The notes: generated from the sequence alone by a model not told the origin. A stretch of 48,443 nucleotides of DNA from Fimbriimonas sp. (GCA_031292555.1 JARLGV010000031.1:1-48443); one strand, 5' to 3'. Counted from the first letter of the stretch, positions 34,888 through 44,906 are shown. Translations and numbers: made by a program.

Positions 34888-37491
34888 TCAATACTCGATC
34901 GTGACGTGAAGCGAATGCCCGGAGGATTCCCCAACGACGGGGACAATTTTCAGCCTCCAGAAGCCGCCTTTGATTCGTTGGGCACGCTGTTCCATCCCAT
35001 TCACGAGGATTCTAGTGGGTGGGGGCCCGGCTTGTGGAGAGTCTCGGTGCGACTCGGCTCTCCTCCACGACCAATCGAGGCACACTGTTTCACTCGCCAA
35101 CGGAGTGAGCGAGACCGATAGGGTGCGGCCTTTAGCGTCCCATCCGACCGATTCGATCTTCGCCTGCGCTTCCGGAACCCATACTTGCGGCGCCCCCGCT
35201 TGTTCGAGGTCGATCGCCGCTCTCAGCCAATACAAGAAGGCGATGTCCGGTTGGAGTTTATCCATCAGAGGGGCAAGCGCATCGGGCGAGTCGCCGAACA
35301 GGTTGGCCCGGGCGTCCAGATGGGCGATTACGAAATTGCTTCCGTACGGCTGATTGGAGAATCGCTCGATCGCGCTCTTGTCGAGCCAACTCGGATGCAG
35401 TCGCGGAAGCTGCCTGTACTCCCAATCGTATATTTTCCCGTACAACGTCTCGTCGTACAGGCGATAGAGGCACGGGTTGTTCCAGTAGATCGCCGCCGTT
35501 GCGTGCCAGAAGCTTCCATTTCGGAAGACCTTGACTCCCGTCGTATCGCTGAAGATATCGAGGCCAAACCCGGTCTGTGCATCCGCCGGCGCCATGCGAT
35601 GGATCTCGTACCGCCCGCTCTTTTTGGCGTAGTCGTAAGACGTGTCGGTCCAAGTCACATAGTCCTGTTGCTTGACCCATTCGGTCAAGAACCAGGCGCC
35701 ATAGGTGCAGAGGGCCTGCTTCGCGGACCGGTATGTCGCGTCGCGCCACAGTTCGTCGTCCCCCATCCGCTTGGCCATCCGGGCGACTCCAAGCATTCCC
35801 TCCATCGCAAAGTTCATCCCGTCGGCGCAGAGGGCATAGGCAAACACGCTGGAAAGCGTTCCAGACCAAGCCCAATCGTTGTAGACCCGATAGTAGGCGT
35901 AGAGCCCCTGAATTGCCTTCCAGTGGGATCGGACTGCACCAGGATCTACCCAGGTCGAGTATTCCGACGCCATATCCAACTGCCGTCCGGCATACCACTC
36001 TCGGTCGTAGGCCTCTCCGGCACACCAGATCTTGCTGCACATCACATAGGTCTGACCGACAACGGGGTCGGTGACCGTCTGCATGTTTCCGGGAGCGAAT
36101 GAAGCGTCGAAGGCCCGCTGGAGCCTGGGCCGTAGCGTCGCTTGCGCATCGGCGTCGAGCAGCGGAAACGCCTGAGAGTACTCCTTGAGTTGGAGCCCCA
36201 AGCCTCCGTCGCTCGTGTCATCCGGCTTCGGCTCGTGGTGCAACGCCAGGTCCTGCGCCTTGAGCCGGTACGCTTCGCGTTGCGGGTCGCCAGTGACCAG
36301 CAACGGTGCGAGCATCGTATCTCGCGCTGACGGTATTGGGATCTCGTAGGAGAACTCGGCCCCTTCCGCGTAGGCAAACGGCCCGACCAAAGTGGCCAGT
36401 GGCGTACGCACGACCTTGCTGCCCCATCGAACGGGATATCCGTTCTCATGGGCGATCTCGGTGACTGGCGAAACGGGCGTCACGACGAGCGGCTTCGTGC
36501 CCCATTCATCATGGAAGTCCCGGATCTGGATCCGATCGGTGATCCGCACTAGTCCCGTCGCCTCCTCGGCTTCATACGACTCATTGATGCCTATCGGCAT
36601 CGCCGCGCTCACATGGGTCCAGAAGCCGGCCTGCGAAATCGCGTCGGCAGGGATTGCAGAATCCCACTCCCCTGCCTTCTGGGGTTTCGGTCGATGCACT
36701 CCGTAGAGTGGCATTACCAGAATGCTCTTGGCGGGTCTGCCGAAAGTGGCATGAATTCCGTTCTGAAACGACAAAGCGGTCGGCTTCCGTTCGAATCGAA
36801 TGAGCACTGGAACGATCTCCGAGCCACTTTGCGAATGGTTCCAGACGACGATCCATGGCGCACCCATCGCTCCGATTTGAGTTGAACCGTTGACGACAGC
36901 AAACTTTCCCTGGGTCGTTTGGTAAGCGGCCCGGTCGAATGCTAGGTCTCCGGCTTCGAAGTCCCATTTCGGTGACTCGGTGTCGTAAAGTGCGCCCGGA
37001 AATGCTCGAGAGAAGAATACTGTGTTGTGGATCGGCTTGCCCTGCAGATCGGTCGTGTACTCCAACCGGGCAGTCGTCCAATCCATAAAGGTGAATCGCT
37101 TGTCGGTGACCTTGCCCGCAACCACCGAATGACCGAGCACCAGGTCCTTGCCGTCTACGAAATTCGCCCACACGAGGGTGTTCGACGGAGCGTCGTGCCT
37201 CAGGGTGAAGGTAGGGAGCCCGTCGAAGTCCCGATCTTGGACCTCGCTTCCCTTTCCGAACATGCCAAAGATGCCAACCGATCGAAACGTCTGGTGTGGG
37301 TCGAAACGCTCGAACCCCGGTCGAGTGTAAATCGGTTTTTCCTGACTCGTCCGAATCGGCGATCCGTGAGCGAGCGCAGGAAGCGTCGCCGCAATCAAGG
37401 CGAGCTTGGGCCAAAACGAGTGTTCGCTTGCCCTTGCCACGGCAAAGATGGACTTGCGGGTTGAAAGTGAGTCGGACTCTGAGTGCTTCAA
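34888..37491 (-). CDS. Large secreted protein of unrecognised family, possibly an (alpha/alpha)-barrel glycosidase
   Basis: 867 residues from a TTG at 37491. A GTG at 37440 would begin closer to the apparent signal peptide (FWPKLALIAATLPALAHG) and may be the true start. Residues about 50-400 are beta-rich; residues about 400-750 are rich in helices and aromatic residues (YSTWVDPGAVRSHWKAIQGL, YVTWTDTSYDYAKKSG), suggesting an (alpha/alpha)6-toroid of the six-hairpin glycosidase kind; the last 110 residues look like a small beta domain. I do not recognise a named family. The following GH5-like gene, 40 nt downstream, supports a carbohydrate-degrading role. The TTG lies within a palindrome at 37490-37511, so either the start or the regulatory site needs care. 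Confidence 0.65.
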   Translation of the reverse strand: MKHSESDSLSTRKSIFAVARASEHSFWPKLALIAATLPALAHGSPIRTSQEKPIYTRPGFERFDPHQTFRSVGIFGMFGKGSEVQDRDFDGLPTFTLRHDAPSNTLVWANFVDGKDLVLGHSVVAGKVTDKRFTFMDWTTARLEYTTDLQGKPIHNTVFFSRAFPGALYDTESPKWDFEAGDLAFDRAAYQTTQGKFAVVNGSTQIGAMGAPWIVVWNHSQSGSEIVPVLIRFERKPTALSFQNGIHATFGRPAKSILVMPLYGVHRPKPQKAGEWDSAIPADAISQAGFWTHVSAAMPIGINESYEAEEATGLVRITDRIQIRDFHDEWGTKPLVVTPVSPVTEIAHENGYPVRWGSKVVRTPLATLVGPFAYAEGAEFSYEIPIPSARDTMLAPLLVTGDPQREAYRLKAQDLALHHEPKPDDTSDGGLGLQLKEYSQAFPLLDADAQATLRPRLQRAFDASFAPGNMQTVTDPVVGQTYVMCSKIWCAGEAYDREWYAGRQLDMASEYSTWVDPGAVRSHWKAIQGLYAYYRVYNDWAWSGTLSSVFAYALCADGMNFAMEGMLGVARMAKRMGDDELWRDATYRSAKQALCTYGAWFLTEWVKQQDYVTWTDTSYDYAKKSGRYEIHRMAPADAQTGFGLDIFSDTTGVKVFRNGSFWHATAAIYWNNPCLYRLYDETLYGKIYDWEYRQLPRLHPSWLDKSAIERFSNQPYGSNFVIAHLDARANLFGDSPDALAPLMDKLQPDIAFLYWLRAAIDLEQAGAPQVWVPEAQAKIESVGWDAKGRTLSVSLTPLASETVCLDWSWRRAESHRDSPQAGPPPTRILVNGMEQRAQRIKGGFWRLKIVPVVGESSGHSLHVTIEY

Positions 37492-37511
37492 GGTGTACCT
37501 AGGGTCACCTT
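37490..37511. promoter_or_regulatory. 22-bp palindrome AAGGTG-N2-CCTAGG-N2-CACCTT at the start of a secreted-protein gene
   Basis: Nine of eleven base pairs match, with a CCTAGG core as in the candidate operators at 23125-23140. It overlaps the possible TTG start of the minus-strand gene. A repressor site would fit best if translation begins at the GTG at 37440. Confidence 0.45.
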
Positions 37512-37635
37512 GGGCGTCAGCTCAGGAACGCACTCCCAATTGCCGTTCAGATCCCCTTCCTCAGGTTGGAGTGTTCTTCAGCCACAAGTCAACCGATCTC
37601 CGCGCCGAACAACCAAATCGGCTCCAGTCAACTGC

Positions 37636-40164
37636 CTATTTCGTTGCGGCCGGTCGAAACAGGTACCGCAAATAGGTTGGCACGCGTCGGACCGGCACGT
37701 CCCCGAGGTCGAAGCAACGCGCAATTTGGAAATCCTGCGGAATCGGGTAGTTGAGAGCCCCCTGCTCGTCCTCAGCATTCAAAGAATTAATCGTCTGGTC
37801 CAGAACGCTTCCAGCAGACGGGAACTTCTCCGGTTGTACGGCTTGATAGGGGATGACCGATACCGACCGATACGACCCCATCATGTACTTGGGAGGAACC
37901 TGATACTCGGCATACAGCGGAACCGCCGTTCCTGTCAAAGCATCCATCAGGCTCCGATAGGCAATCTTGACCGCCTCATATCGGACGGTTAACCATTCGT
38001 GAAACAGTGAAGGGGGAGTGCCGCTGGTGTTCGGATAGAAGTATCCCCCTTCGAACGGGTTCCGAAATGGAGCACGATCGAAAAACGGGGCGGGAGGACA
38101 GAGCCCGACTCGGTTCGTCTGGAGAAGGTCGATCGGGTCCATTCCATGCTTGCGGATGAAGCCGATTCTCAGGGCTAAGGTATAGCCGAACTCGCCAAGC
38201 AACGGGGTCGCTTGCATCAGCGAGGCGTGTACCGGCCCCTCGATGACGAACGAACTCGGAGCCCCGACAAACATTCCGGAGGCAAGCGGCTCCCGGTAAC
38301 CAGGCGGCATCGCGTCTAGAACGACGATGCGGTTCAGTCCCTTAGGAGGGACAAGATCGATCACCCTTCGAAGGTGTTCGGTCAAGCCCACGTCGGTTGG
38401 TGAGCAGGAATCGCCAAATGACCACGTCTCCTTCGATGAGGGGTCGCACCGAGCCTCGGGCACTACATTCAGTTGGGAGCCGGTCTGTCCGACCACGTTC
38501 CGATCGATATCGGGGCATCGCTCTCCGGGAAGCAAACGCCAAGGCCGGATCACGAGGTCGACCTTGATTCCCGCGTCGATTGCGGATTGTATGGCCGTTC
38601 GACGCCTCGATTCGAGCCACATCTCCGAGATGCCATAGCTCTTAAGCTTTTCGCAAAAGTCGGCGACGACTCCGGGTTCGTCGCTTCGTAAGCCAACCGC
38701 GCTCCCAGCAGGCATTTTGGCGAACTCGAGCGGCTTGGATGTGCCAGCCGACTTCGGCACGTTCACCTGCTGGTGAAGTGGCAACTGGAGCGGGTGAAAC
38801 TCCAGCGGTCGGCCGTCGGGGAGCATGAGCCGGTATCCATACGTTGGAGTCAATCGAACTTTGCCTTGAAGCGAATCGATGGGTACCCCACCACGGTTGA
38901 CCGTTCTCGCTTCACTATCCATTTTCACCAACTCCCGCACCCCGTCCGGAAGGGCCGATAGCTCAACCCAACCGGAATGGAATTCGCTGGTGTCCGAACT
39001 GACCCTATCAGAAGAGATACCTTGAACGCCGGCAAGATCGGGTTCAGGAAATCCAACCGAATCTAGGGCCCGACGAGACGACACCGAAGCCATCCACTGG
39101 ATGACGTTTCCGCGAATCTGCGCGTCGGCGAGCGCCTTTCTTGCGGTCAAACGAACCTCCCGGCTGGCTTCCCCATCCTTGGACCAAGTCAACAGGTATA
39201 TCGACCCGACTCGCCGGATAGCTCCGGTAACGGCGAGGCAGAGACCATGGAGGATGTCCCCTGCTCGTGCGTGAGCGCCGATAAATCCCACAACCAGATC
39301 GCAAATCCTCGCGTCGGCATAGATCTCGACGCCCGTCTGCCGTCTGACCAAAGTGACGAGCGCTCCAAGTTGGGTGGGCCCAGTCAAGTCGATTTGAGCG
39401 TCCAGCCGGGGATCAGTCCAGGCCAGGTCTCCCTTTCGCTCGAAGTTATCGACGACCCGGCCCGATAGGGCTCCCGCAAATCGGCGGCCCATCATTCCTG
39501 AATGAACGACGGTAGTTCCAGAGGGACCACGGTAATCCAAGCTATTCAGATTGGATGCGGAGACGCCGTTACCTTCATTGACCGCACTGTAGAGGATCGA
39601 AAGACCACGGCTCACTTGAAGCCGTACGTTGCCCAGCTGGTCGTCAGGAACTGGCTTCGGCATTTCACGCGAGGAGAATCCGTGGATTTTCTCGATTTGT
39701 CCCTGCATGTACATGACTGGCTTGGGCAAGATGGAGAGCAGCGCGGCACGTTGCTCTCCCCGAAGCTCATTGGCCGAGATTCCCCGGGCGCTCATCTTCT
39801 GGAGGTCGGACGGGCTGAGCGTCGCCAGAAGAAAGCCGATCTTCTCGTCGGTCGTCAGCATATCGTACGCGCTTGGCAGATCATCGTCCGTGAAATCGAT
39901 CGTGCGATCCGGCGCCAGAACCGTCAAGCCTCCGGCTTTGAACGGTTTGCGTTCATAGGCGGCAAGTCCGAGTGGCACGCCATCGTCAGGGTTGACGCTG
40001 TCCCACTCCACCGCCATTAGTGGCCCAGACGCAACTGCGTCCCACGGCTTGACCTTGGTGATGTAGTCGTGTAGGTTCTTGGCTGGCGCCGTTTGACTCG
40101 GCGCAGTCGCCCCCAGCACGGCAAGAAACATTGCCGGACAGAACTTGGTGAGGCGCATCGGCAT
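37636..40164 (-). CDS. Secreted protein with STN-like domain, function unknown
   Basis: 842 residues with a signal peptide (RLTKFCPAMFLAVLGATAPSQ). Residues about 60-200 contain ordinary alpha/beta sequence (TTDEKIGFLLATLSPSDLQK). Around residues 250-325 the stretch DAQIDLTGPTQLGALVTLVR followed by QTGVEIYADARICDLVVGF and VGSIYLLTWS has the pattern of STN (secretin/TonB short N-terminal) domains. The remaining 500 residues include repeated references to ordered loops with few hydrophobic helices and no catalytic motif I recognise. It has no beta-barrel-like end typical of TonB receptors or secretins. It stands alone between the 867-residue gene (144 bp) and the PreA-like gene (63 bp). An Armatimonadota-specific secreted protein is the most I can say. 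Confidence 0.6.
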   Translation of the reverse strand: MPMRLTKFCPAMFLAVLGATAPSQTAPAKNLHDYITKVKPWDAVASGPLMAVEWDSVNPDDGVPLGLAAYERKPFKAGGLTVLAPDRTIDFTDDDLPSAYDMLTTDEKIGFLLATLSPSDLQKMSARGISANELRGEQRAALLSILPKPVMYMQGQIEKIHGFSSREMPKPVPDDQLGNVRLQVSRGLSILYSAVNEGNGVSASNLNSLDYRGPSGTTVVHSGMMGRRFAGALSGRVVDNFERKGDLAWTDPRLDAQIDLTGPTQLGALVTLVRRQTGVEIYADARICDLVVGFIGAHARAGDILHGLCLAVTGAIRRVGSIYLLTWSKDGEASREVRLTARKALADAQIRGNVIQWMASVSSRRALDSVGFPEPDLAGVQGISSDRVSSDTSEFHSGWVELSALPDGVRELVKMDSEARTVNRGGVPIDSLQGKVRLTPTYGYRLMLPDGRPLEFHPLQLPLHQQVNVPKSAGTSKPLEFAKMPAGSAVGLRSDEPGVVADFCEKLKSYGISEMWLESRRRTAIQSAIDAGIKVDLVIRPWRLLPGERCPDIDRNVVGQTGSQLNVVPEARCDPSSKETWSFGDSCSPTDVGLTEHLRRVIDLVPPKGLNRIVVLDAMPPGYREPLASGMFVGAPSSFVIEGPVHASLMQATPLLGEFGYTLALRIGFIRKHGMDPIDLLQTNRVGLCPPAPFFDRAPFRNPFEGGYFYPNTSGTPPSLFHEWLTVRYEAVKIAYRSLMDALTGTAVPLYAEYQVPPKYMMGSYRSVSVIPYQAVQPEKFPSAGSVLDQTINSLNAEDEQGALNYPIPQDFQIARCFDLGDVPVRRVPTYLRYLFRPAATK

Positions 40165-40227
40165 AATGCTATGTTTGACGTGCCCAAAGGCCCCGCTTGT
40201 TTGGGTTCAGTCGGTTAAGATCTCGGC

Positions 40228-41268
40228 TTACAGTCCGGCGTCTGGGTCCCAGCGACCATGACTGTACTGCAGGTCGTGCTTGGGCATGAAGCTCTGCAGT
40301 ACTTTCACGTAGTTCGCCCGGTCAAAAGCGGACGGGTCGATCACGTGTTTCTTGCTCATCAGGCCGCGCATCTGGTCGACCGACTTGTACCCACGCTCTT
40401 CGCTCCATTCGGTGAACTCGCGAACGATCGTGGACAGGTGGTGCACACCGTTCTTGAGCAGCGAGGACGTTACCATCGCGATGTCGGCCCCGGCCAAAAC
40501 GTATTTGGCGACGTCCTTTCCGCAATGAACGCCGGTGGTTCCGGCAAGCGAGCAGTTCACGTGGCCGTATAGGTTCGCGATCCAAAGGAGTGCCAAGCGG
40601 ATCTCGTATGGCTGGCTGAGTTCGATCGAAGGTACGACTTCAAGTTGATCCAGGTCGAAATCGGGCTGATACAGCCGGTTGAACAGCACGAGGCCATTGG
40701 CGCCGGCGTAGGTTAGTCGCGAAGCCATGTCGCCGACCGAACTGAAATACGGGCAGAGCTTGACCGCGATCGGGATTTTGACTGCCTTGCGGACCATCTT
40801 GACCATGTCGATGTAGCGCTGCTCGACTTCCTGGGACGACTGACCGAAATCCGGAATGTAGTATGCGTTCAGTTCAAGCGCCTTGGCCCCCGCCTGTTCG
40901 ATCTCACGCGCATATTCGTCCCAGCCTTCGGGCGACATCGCGTTAAGGCTGGCGATAATGGGAACTGACACAGACTCGTTGGCCTTCCGGATTAGTTCGA
41001 GATAGTCGCTCGGCCCCGCCGAGAACTCCTCCATCTTCAGGAAGAAGCTGAGGGATTCGGCAAACGTATTGGACGAGATGTGGTCGAAATAGGCGTACGA
41101 TTCGTTTTCAAAACGGATCTGCTCCTCGAACAAGCTAAAGAGCACGATCGCGGCGGCTCCGTTATCCTCCAGTTTGCGAATGCCGTCGAATTTCCTTGAA
41201 ATGGGTGACGGGGATGCAACGACCGGGTGCTTGAGTTCGAGACCGAGATATTTAGTTTTGAGTTCCAT
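40228..41268 (-). CDS. Dihydroorotate dehydrogenase-like flavoprotein (PreA-like)
   Basis: 346 residues, an FMN-binding TIM barrel. MELKTKYLGLELKHPVVASP opens like DHOD and PreA; IPIAVKLCPYFSSVG, GANGLVLFNRLYQPDFD and GTTGVHCGKDVAKYVLAGAD are FMN-site strands. The NxSxPN loop that carries the catalytic Cys or Ser of true DHODs is replaced by ELNAYYIPDFGQSS, so it is probably not the pyrimidine enzyme. It also lacks the two C-terminal [4Fe-4S] domains of PreA. It begins 8 nt after nifJ and is the third gene of the operon, a placement I recall for this subfamily in several phyla. It may accept electrons from ferredoxin or from the GltD-like partner; the substrate is unknown. Confidence 0.85.
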   Translation of the reverse strand: MELKTKYLGLELKHPVVASPSPISRKFDGIRKLEDNGAAAIVLFSLFEEQIRFENESYAYFDHISSNTFAESLSFFLKMEEFSAGPSDYLELIRKANESVSVPIIASLNAMSPEGWDEYAREIEQAGAKALELNAYYIPDFGQSSQEVEQRYIDMVKMVRKAVKIPIAVKLCPYFSSVGDMASRLTYAGANGLVLFNRLYQPDFDLDQLEVVPSIELSQPYEIRLALLWIANLYGHVNCSLAGTTGVHCGKDVAKYVLAGADIAMVTSSLLKNGVHHLSTIVREFTEWSEERGYKSVDQMRGLMSKKHVIDPSAFDRANYVKVLQSFMPKHDLQYSHGRWDPDAGL

Positions 41269-41276
41269 TTCTATCG

Positions 41277-44200
41277 TTACCTATCCTGGGATAACTCCTC
41301 GTATAGTTTGAACCGGCGTTCGATCGCCGTTTGGGCGTTCTCCATCATACGATCCACCGCATTCGGATTTGTTTGCTTCAGCATCCGGAAGCGAAGCTCG
41401 TTATCCGCGAAGTCCTTGAACTTCAAATGCGGCCTCGCGGAGTCGAGAACAAACGGATTTTCGTCGGAGTTCCTCAACTCAGGGTTATATCTCAAAAGCG
41501 GCCAGTAACCACTATGAACTGCAAGGTTCTGTTGCGCCAGACCCTTTTCCATGTTGATGCCGTGGGCGATACAGTGACTGTAAGCGAGGATGAGCGAAGC
41601 GCCGGGGTACGCCTCTGCTTCTCGGAATGCCGTCAGCGTTTGCTGCGGGTTGGCGCCCATTGCTACACGGGCTACGTACACATTGCCGTATGCCATTGCC
41701 TGAAGGGCGAGGTCCTTCTTGTTGACCTGCTTGCCTCCGTTGGCAAATTTGGCAACTGCGGCAAGAGGCGTCGACTTCGATGCCTGTCCACCGGTGTTCG
41801 AGTAGACCTCAGTGTCCATTACCAGAACGTTCACGTTACGTCCGGAGGCAAGGACGTGATCCAGCCCGCCAGACCCGATATCGTATGCCCAGCCGTCGCC
41901 GCCAATAATCCAAACGCTTCGTCGAACCAGCGAATCTGACACGGCGGCCAGCATGTGAACATCGGGGCCGTCTAGTTTGACCAGCTTCTGCTTCAAAGCA
42001 TCGACTCTTGCTCGTTGCTTCCGGATATCCGATTCCACCCTCTGCGGCGACGTGATGAGGTCGTCGACAAGGTCGGTTCCGATCTGGTTGGCCAACCGAA
42101 TGAGTAGCTTCTGGGCGGTTGCCGTGTGCCGATCGGCAGAGACTCGCATCCCCAGACCGAACTCGGCGTTATCCTCGAACAGAGAATTCGACCAGGCCGG
42201 CCCACGGCCTTCATGGTTGACGCTCCACGGCGTGGTGGGCAGGTTCGCCCCGTATATCGAAGAACAACCGGTGGCATTGGCCACCAACATTCGGTCTCCG
42301 AACAATTGAGACAAGAGCTTGAGATACGGAGTTTCGCCGCACCCGGCGCATGCACCGGAAAACTCGAATAGAGGTTCAAGGAACTGGGTGCCACGCACCG
42401 TGCCGAAATCGACGTAAGACCGGTCGTTCACCGGCAACGTTTCAAAGTACGTGTTGTTCGAGCGCCCCTGCTCGACCGTTGCCGGCAGTTTGGGCGTCAT
42501 ATTGATGGCGCGCTTGCCAGGCTTCGTGCGACTTCGTACTGGGCAAGCCTCAACGCAAAGCGAACAGCCCGTGCAGTCTTCCGTATACACCTGAAGCGTG
42601 TAGAACGTGTCGGGGAAGCCCTTTGCGTCGATCGGTGCGCTCAGGAAGCCATCAGGTTTCGCTTCGAGATGCTCGCGATCGAACAATCGTGTTCGGATGA
42701 CGCCATGCGGGCACACGAAACTGCAGTTGCCGCACTGGATGCACGCCTCAGGATCCCACTCCGGCACGAAGTCGGCGATGTTGCGCTTCTCCCATCGGGA
42801 CGTGCCGCTCGGGAAAGTGCCGTCGATCGGCATCTCGCTCACGGCCAAATCGTCACCGTCTCCGGCAATGATTCTCGCGGTGACTCTCTGGACGAAGTCG
42901 GGAGCTTCCTGCGACACCGGCGGCTTCAACTCGACCAGGCTTGAAACCGAGGAAGGAACTTTGACTTCGAATAGGTTTTGGATGGTTTGGTCCACCGCGT
43001 CGAAGTTGCGACGCACGACCATCACGCCCTTCTTTCCGTACGTCTTTTCAATCGAGTACTTGATCTTCTCGATCGCCTGGTCGGGCGGTAGTACGCCTGA
43101 GATCGCGAAGAAACATGTCTGCATGATCGTGTTGGTACGGTTGCCCATCCCGACGTCACGCGCCACCTTTGAGGCATCGATCACAAAGAACTTGAGCTTC
43201 TTGGTGACAATCTGTTCCTGAATTACGCGAGGAAGTTGGCCCCAGACGTCGTCGACCGAGTAGGGGCTGTTCAAAAGGAAAGTGCCTCCGTCGGCGGCGA
43301 GCTTAAGCACGTCGGTCCGCTCGATGAAATTGAATTGGTGGCAGGCAACAAACTGTGCCCGGCGGACGAGATAGGACGAGCGAATCGGTCGAGGGCCGAA
43401 CCGGAGGTGCGAAACCGTCTGAGATCCGGACTTCTTCGAGTCGTAGAGGAAGTACCCCTGGGCGTAGAAACGTGGGTCTTCACCTATGATCTTGATCGTG
43501 TTTTTGTTTGCTCCTACCGTGCCATCCGCACCAAGCCCATAGAAAATGGCGCGATGAACATCGGCCGCCTCAATGTCGAAGTCCCGGTCGTAATCGATGC
43601 TCAGGCCGGTTACGTCGTCGTTGATTCCGACGGTAAAGTGATTCTTGGGATTCGCCTTGGTCAGTTCATCGTAGACCGCCTTCACCATCCCAGGGTTGAA
43701 CTCCTTGGATGATAGGCCGTACCTGCCGGTCAGAATCCTCGGCATCTTGGCAAACGGAGGGTTGGGCGACGCAGCCGCTTCAAAGAACGCACCGATGATG
43801 TCGGCGTACAGCGGTTCGCCCTCGGCGCCCGGTTCCTTGGTCCGGTCGAGGACCGCGATCCGTGTGACGGTCGGCGGAATCGCGGCCAAGAGCCGGTCGG
43901 CAGCAAAAGGCCGGTAGAGGTGGACACACACGACGCCGACGTTCTCGCCGTTCGCGTTCAGGTAGTCGCAGGTCTCTTTGACGGTTTCGCCCCCCGAGCC
44001 CATCAGAATGATCACTCGTTCGGCGGTCGGCGAACCGTAGTAGTCGAAGAGCCGATAGCGCCGACCAGTCAGACTGGCAAACTGGTCCATTGCCTTCTCG
44101 ACGATGTCCGGGCAACGCACATAGAAGATGCTGGAGGCTTCGCGCGCCTGGAAATAGACGTCCGGGTTCTGAGCGGTGCCGCGAATAAACGGTTTGTCCG

Positions 44201-44858
44201 GGTTAAGTGCCCGATTGCGATGGGCGATGACGAGTTCCTCGTCGATCATCTCGCGAATGTGCTCATCGGCGAGGATCTCGACCTTGCTTACCTCGTGCGA
44301 GGTGCGGAAGCCATCGAAGAAGTGGATGAATGGAAGTCGGCTCTCAAGGGTCGCCGCCTGCGCGATCAACGCCATGTCGTGAGCTTCCTGAACCGAGCCG
44401 GATGCCAGCATCGCGAATCCGGTCGAACGCGTGGCCATCACGTCCTGATGGTCGCCGAAGATCGACAGTCCCTGAGTGGCGAGCGATCGTGCCGCGACGT
44501 GAATCACGCACGGCGTCAGTTCTCCCGCGATCTTGTACATGTTCGGAATCATCAGAAGCAGGCCCTGCGACGCCGTGAACGTCGTGGTCAGCGATCCCGC
44601 CTGGAGGGCGCCGTGAACGGTGCCGGCTGCGCCGGCTTCGCTTTGCATTTCGATGACATCCGGAATTTCGCCCCAGATGTTCCGCTTGCCTTCGCTCGCC
44701 CACTGGTCGGCCAATTCGGCCATCGTGGATGAGGGAGTGATCGGGTAGATCGAACAAACCTCGTTGACGCGATAAGCGACGTAAGCGGCAGCTTCGTTGC
44801 CGTCGATCGTTGCGACGTTTACCGAGGTGGATTCAGGGGCTTCGAGCGTTTCGTTCAT
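41277..44858 (-). CDS. nifJ: Pyruvate:ferredoxin (flavodoxin) oxidoreductase, single-chain
   Basis: 1193 residues, the normal size of homodimeric PFOR. It oxidises pyruvate with CoA to acetyl-CoA and CO2 and reduces ferredoxin, in the cytoplasm. Domain I has YPITPSSTMAELADQW near residue 38; the inserted ferredoxin domain has two cluster motifs, CIQCGNCSFVCP from residue 706 and CTGCSLCVEACP from residue 762. The cysteines for the TPP-proximal cluster begin at CAGCGETPYLKLL and include ATGCSSIYGAN; the thiamine diphosphate motif is GDGWAYDIGSGG followed by DTEVYSNTGGQASKSTP. All key residues are present, so it should be active. It lies 48 nt after the GltD-like gene and 8 nt before the PreA-like gene. 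PFOR implies at least partly anaerobic or microaerobic metabolism, or ferredoxin supply. Confidence 0.96.
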   Translation of the reverse strand: MNETLEAPESTSVNVATIDGNEAAAYVAYRVNEVCSIYPITPSSTMAELADQWASEGKRNIWGEIPDVIEMQSEAGAAGTVHGALQAGSLTTTFTASQGLLLMIPNMYKIAGELTPCVIHVAARSLATQGLSIFGDHQDVMATRSTGFAMLASGSVQEAHDMALIAQAATLESRLPFIHFFDGFRTSHEVSKVEILADEHIREMIDEELVIAHRNRALNPDKPFIRGTAQNPDVYFQAREASSIFYVRCPDIVEKAMDQFASLTGRRYRLFDYYGSPTAERVIILMGSGGETVKETCDYLNANGENVGVVCVHLYRPFAADRLLAAIPPTVTRIAVLDRTKEPGAEGEPLYADIIGAFFEAAASPNPPFAKMPRILTGRYGLSSKEFNPGMVKAVYDELTKANPKNHFTVGINDDVTGLSIDYDRDFDIEAADVHRAIFYGLGADGTVGANKNTIKIIGEDPRFYAQGYFLYDSKKSGSQTVSHLRFGPRPIRSSYLVRRAQFVACHQFNFIERTDVLKLAADGGTFLLNSPYSVDDVWGQLPRVIQEQIVTKKLKFFVIDASKVARDVGMGNRTNTIMQTCFFAISGVLPPDQAIEKIKYSIEKTYGKKGVMVVRRNFDAVDQTIQNLFEVKVPSSVSSLVELKPPVSQEAPDFVQRVTARIIAGDGDDLAVSEMPIDGTFPSGTSRWEKRNIADFVPEWDPEACIQCGNCSFVCPHGVIRTRLFDREHLEAKPDGFLSAPIDAKGFPDTFYTLQVYTEDCTGCSLCVEACPVRSRTKPGKRAINMTPKLPATVEQGRSNNTYFETLPVNDRSYVDFGTVRGTQFLEPLFEFSGACAGCGETPYLKLLSQLFGDRMLVANATGCSSIYGANLPTTPWSVNHEGRGPAWSNSLFEDNAEFGLGMRVSADRHTATAQKLLIRLANQIGTDLVDDLITSPQRVESDIRKQRARVDALKQKLVKLDGPDVHMLAAVSDSLVRRSVWIIGGDGWAYDIGSGGLDHVLASGRNVNVLVMDTEVYSNTGGQASKSTPLAAVAKFANGGKQVNKKDLALQAMAYGNVYVARVAMGANPQQTLTAFREAEAYPGASLILAYSHCIAHGINMEKGLAQQNLAVHSGYWPLLRYNPELRNSDENPFVLDSARPHLKFKDFADNELRFRMLKQTNPNAVDRMMENAQTAIERRFKLYEELSQDR

Positions 44859-44906
44859 GGTCTTGGTCTATTGATGGTTCGATGCGGTGCTATCGGAATG
44901 AGTTTC

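Noticed and set aside
40228-41268. Annotation as true dihydroorotate dehydrogenase (pyrD)
   Set aside because: The catalytic NxSxPN loop is missing and the context is nifJ, not pyrimidine synthesis.
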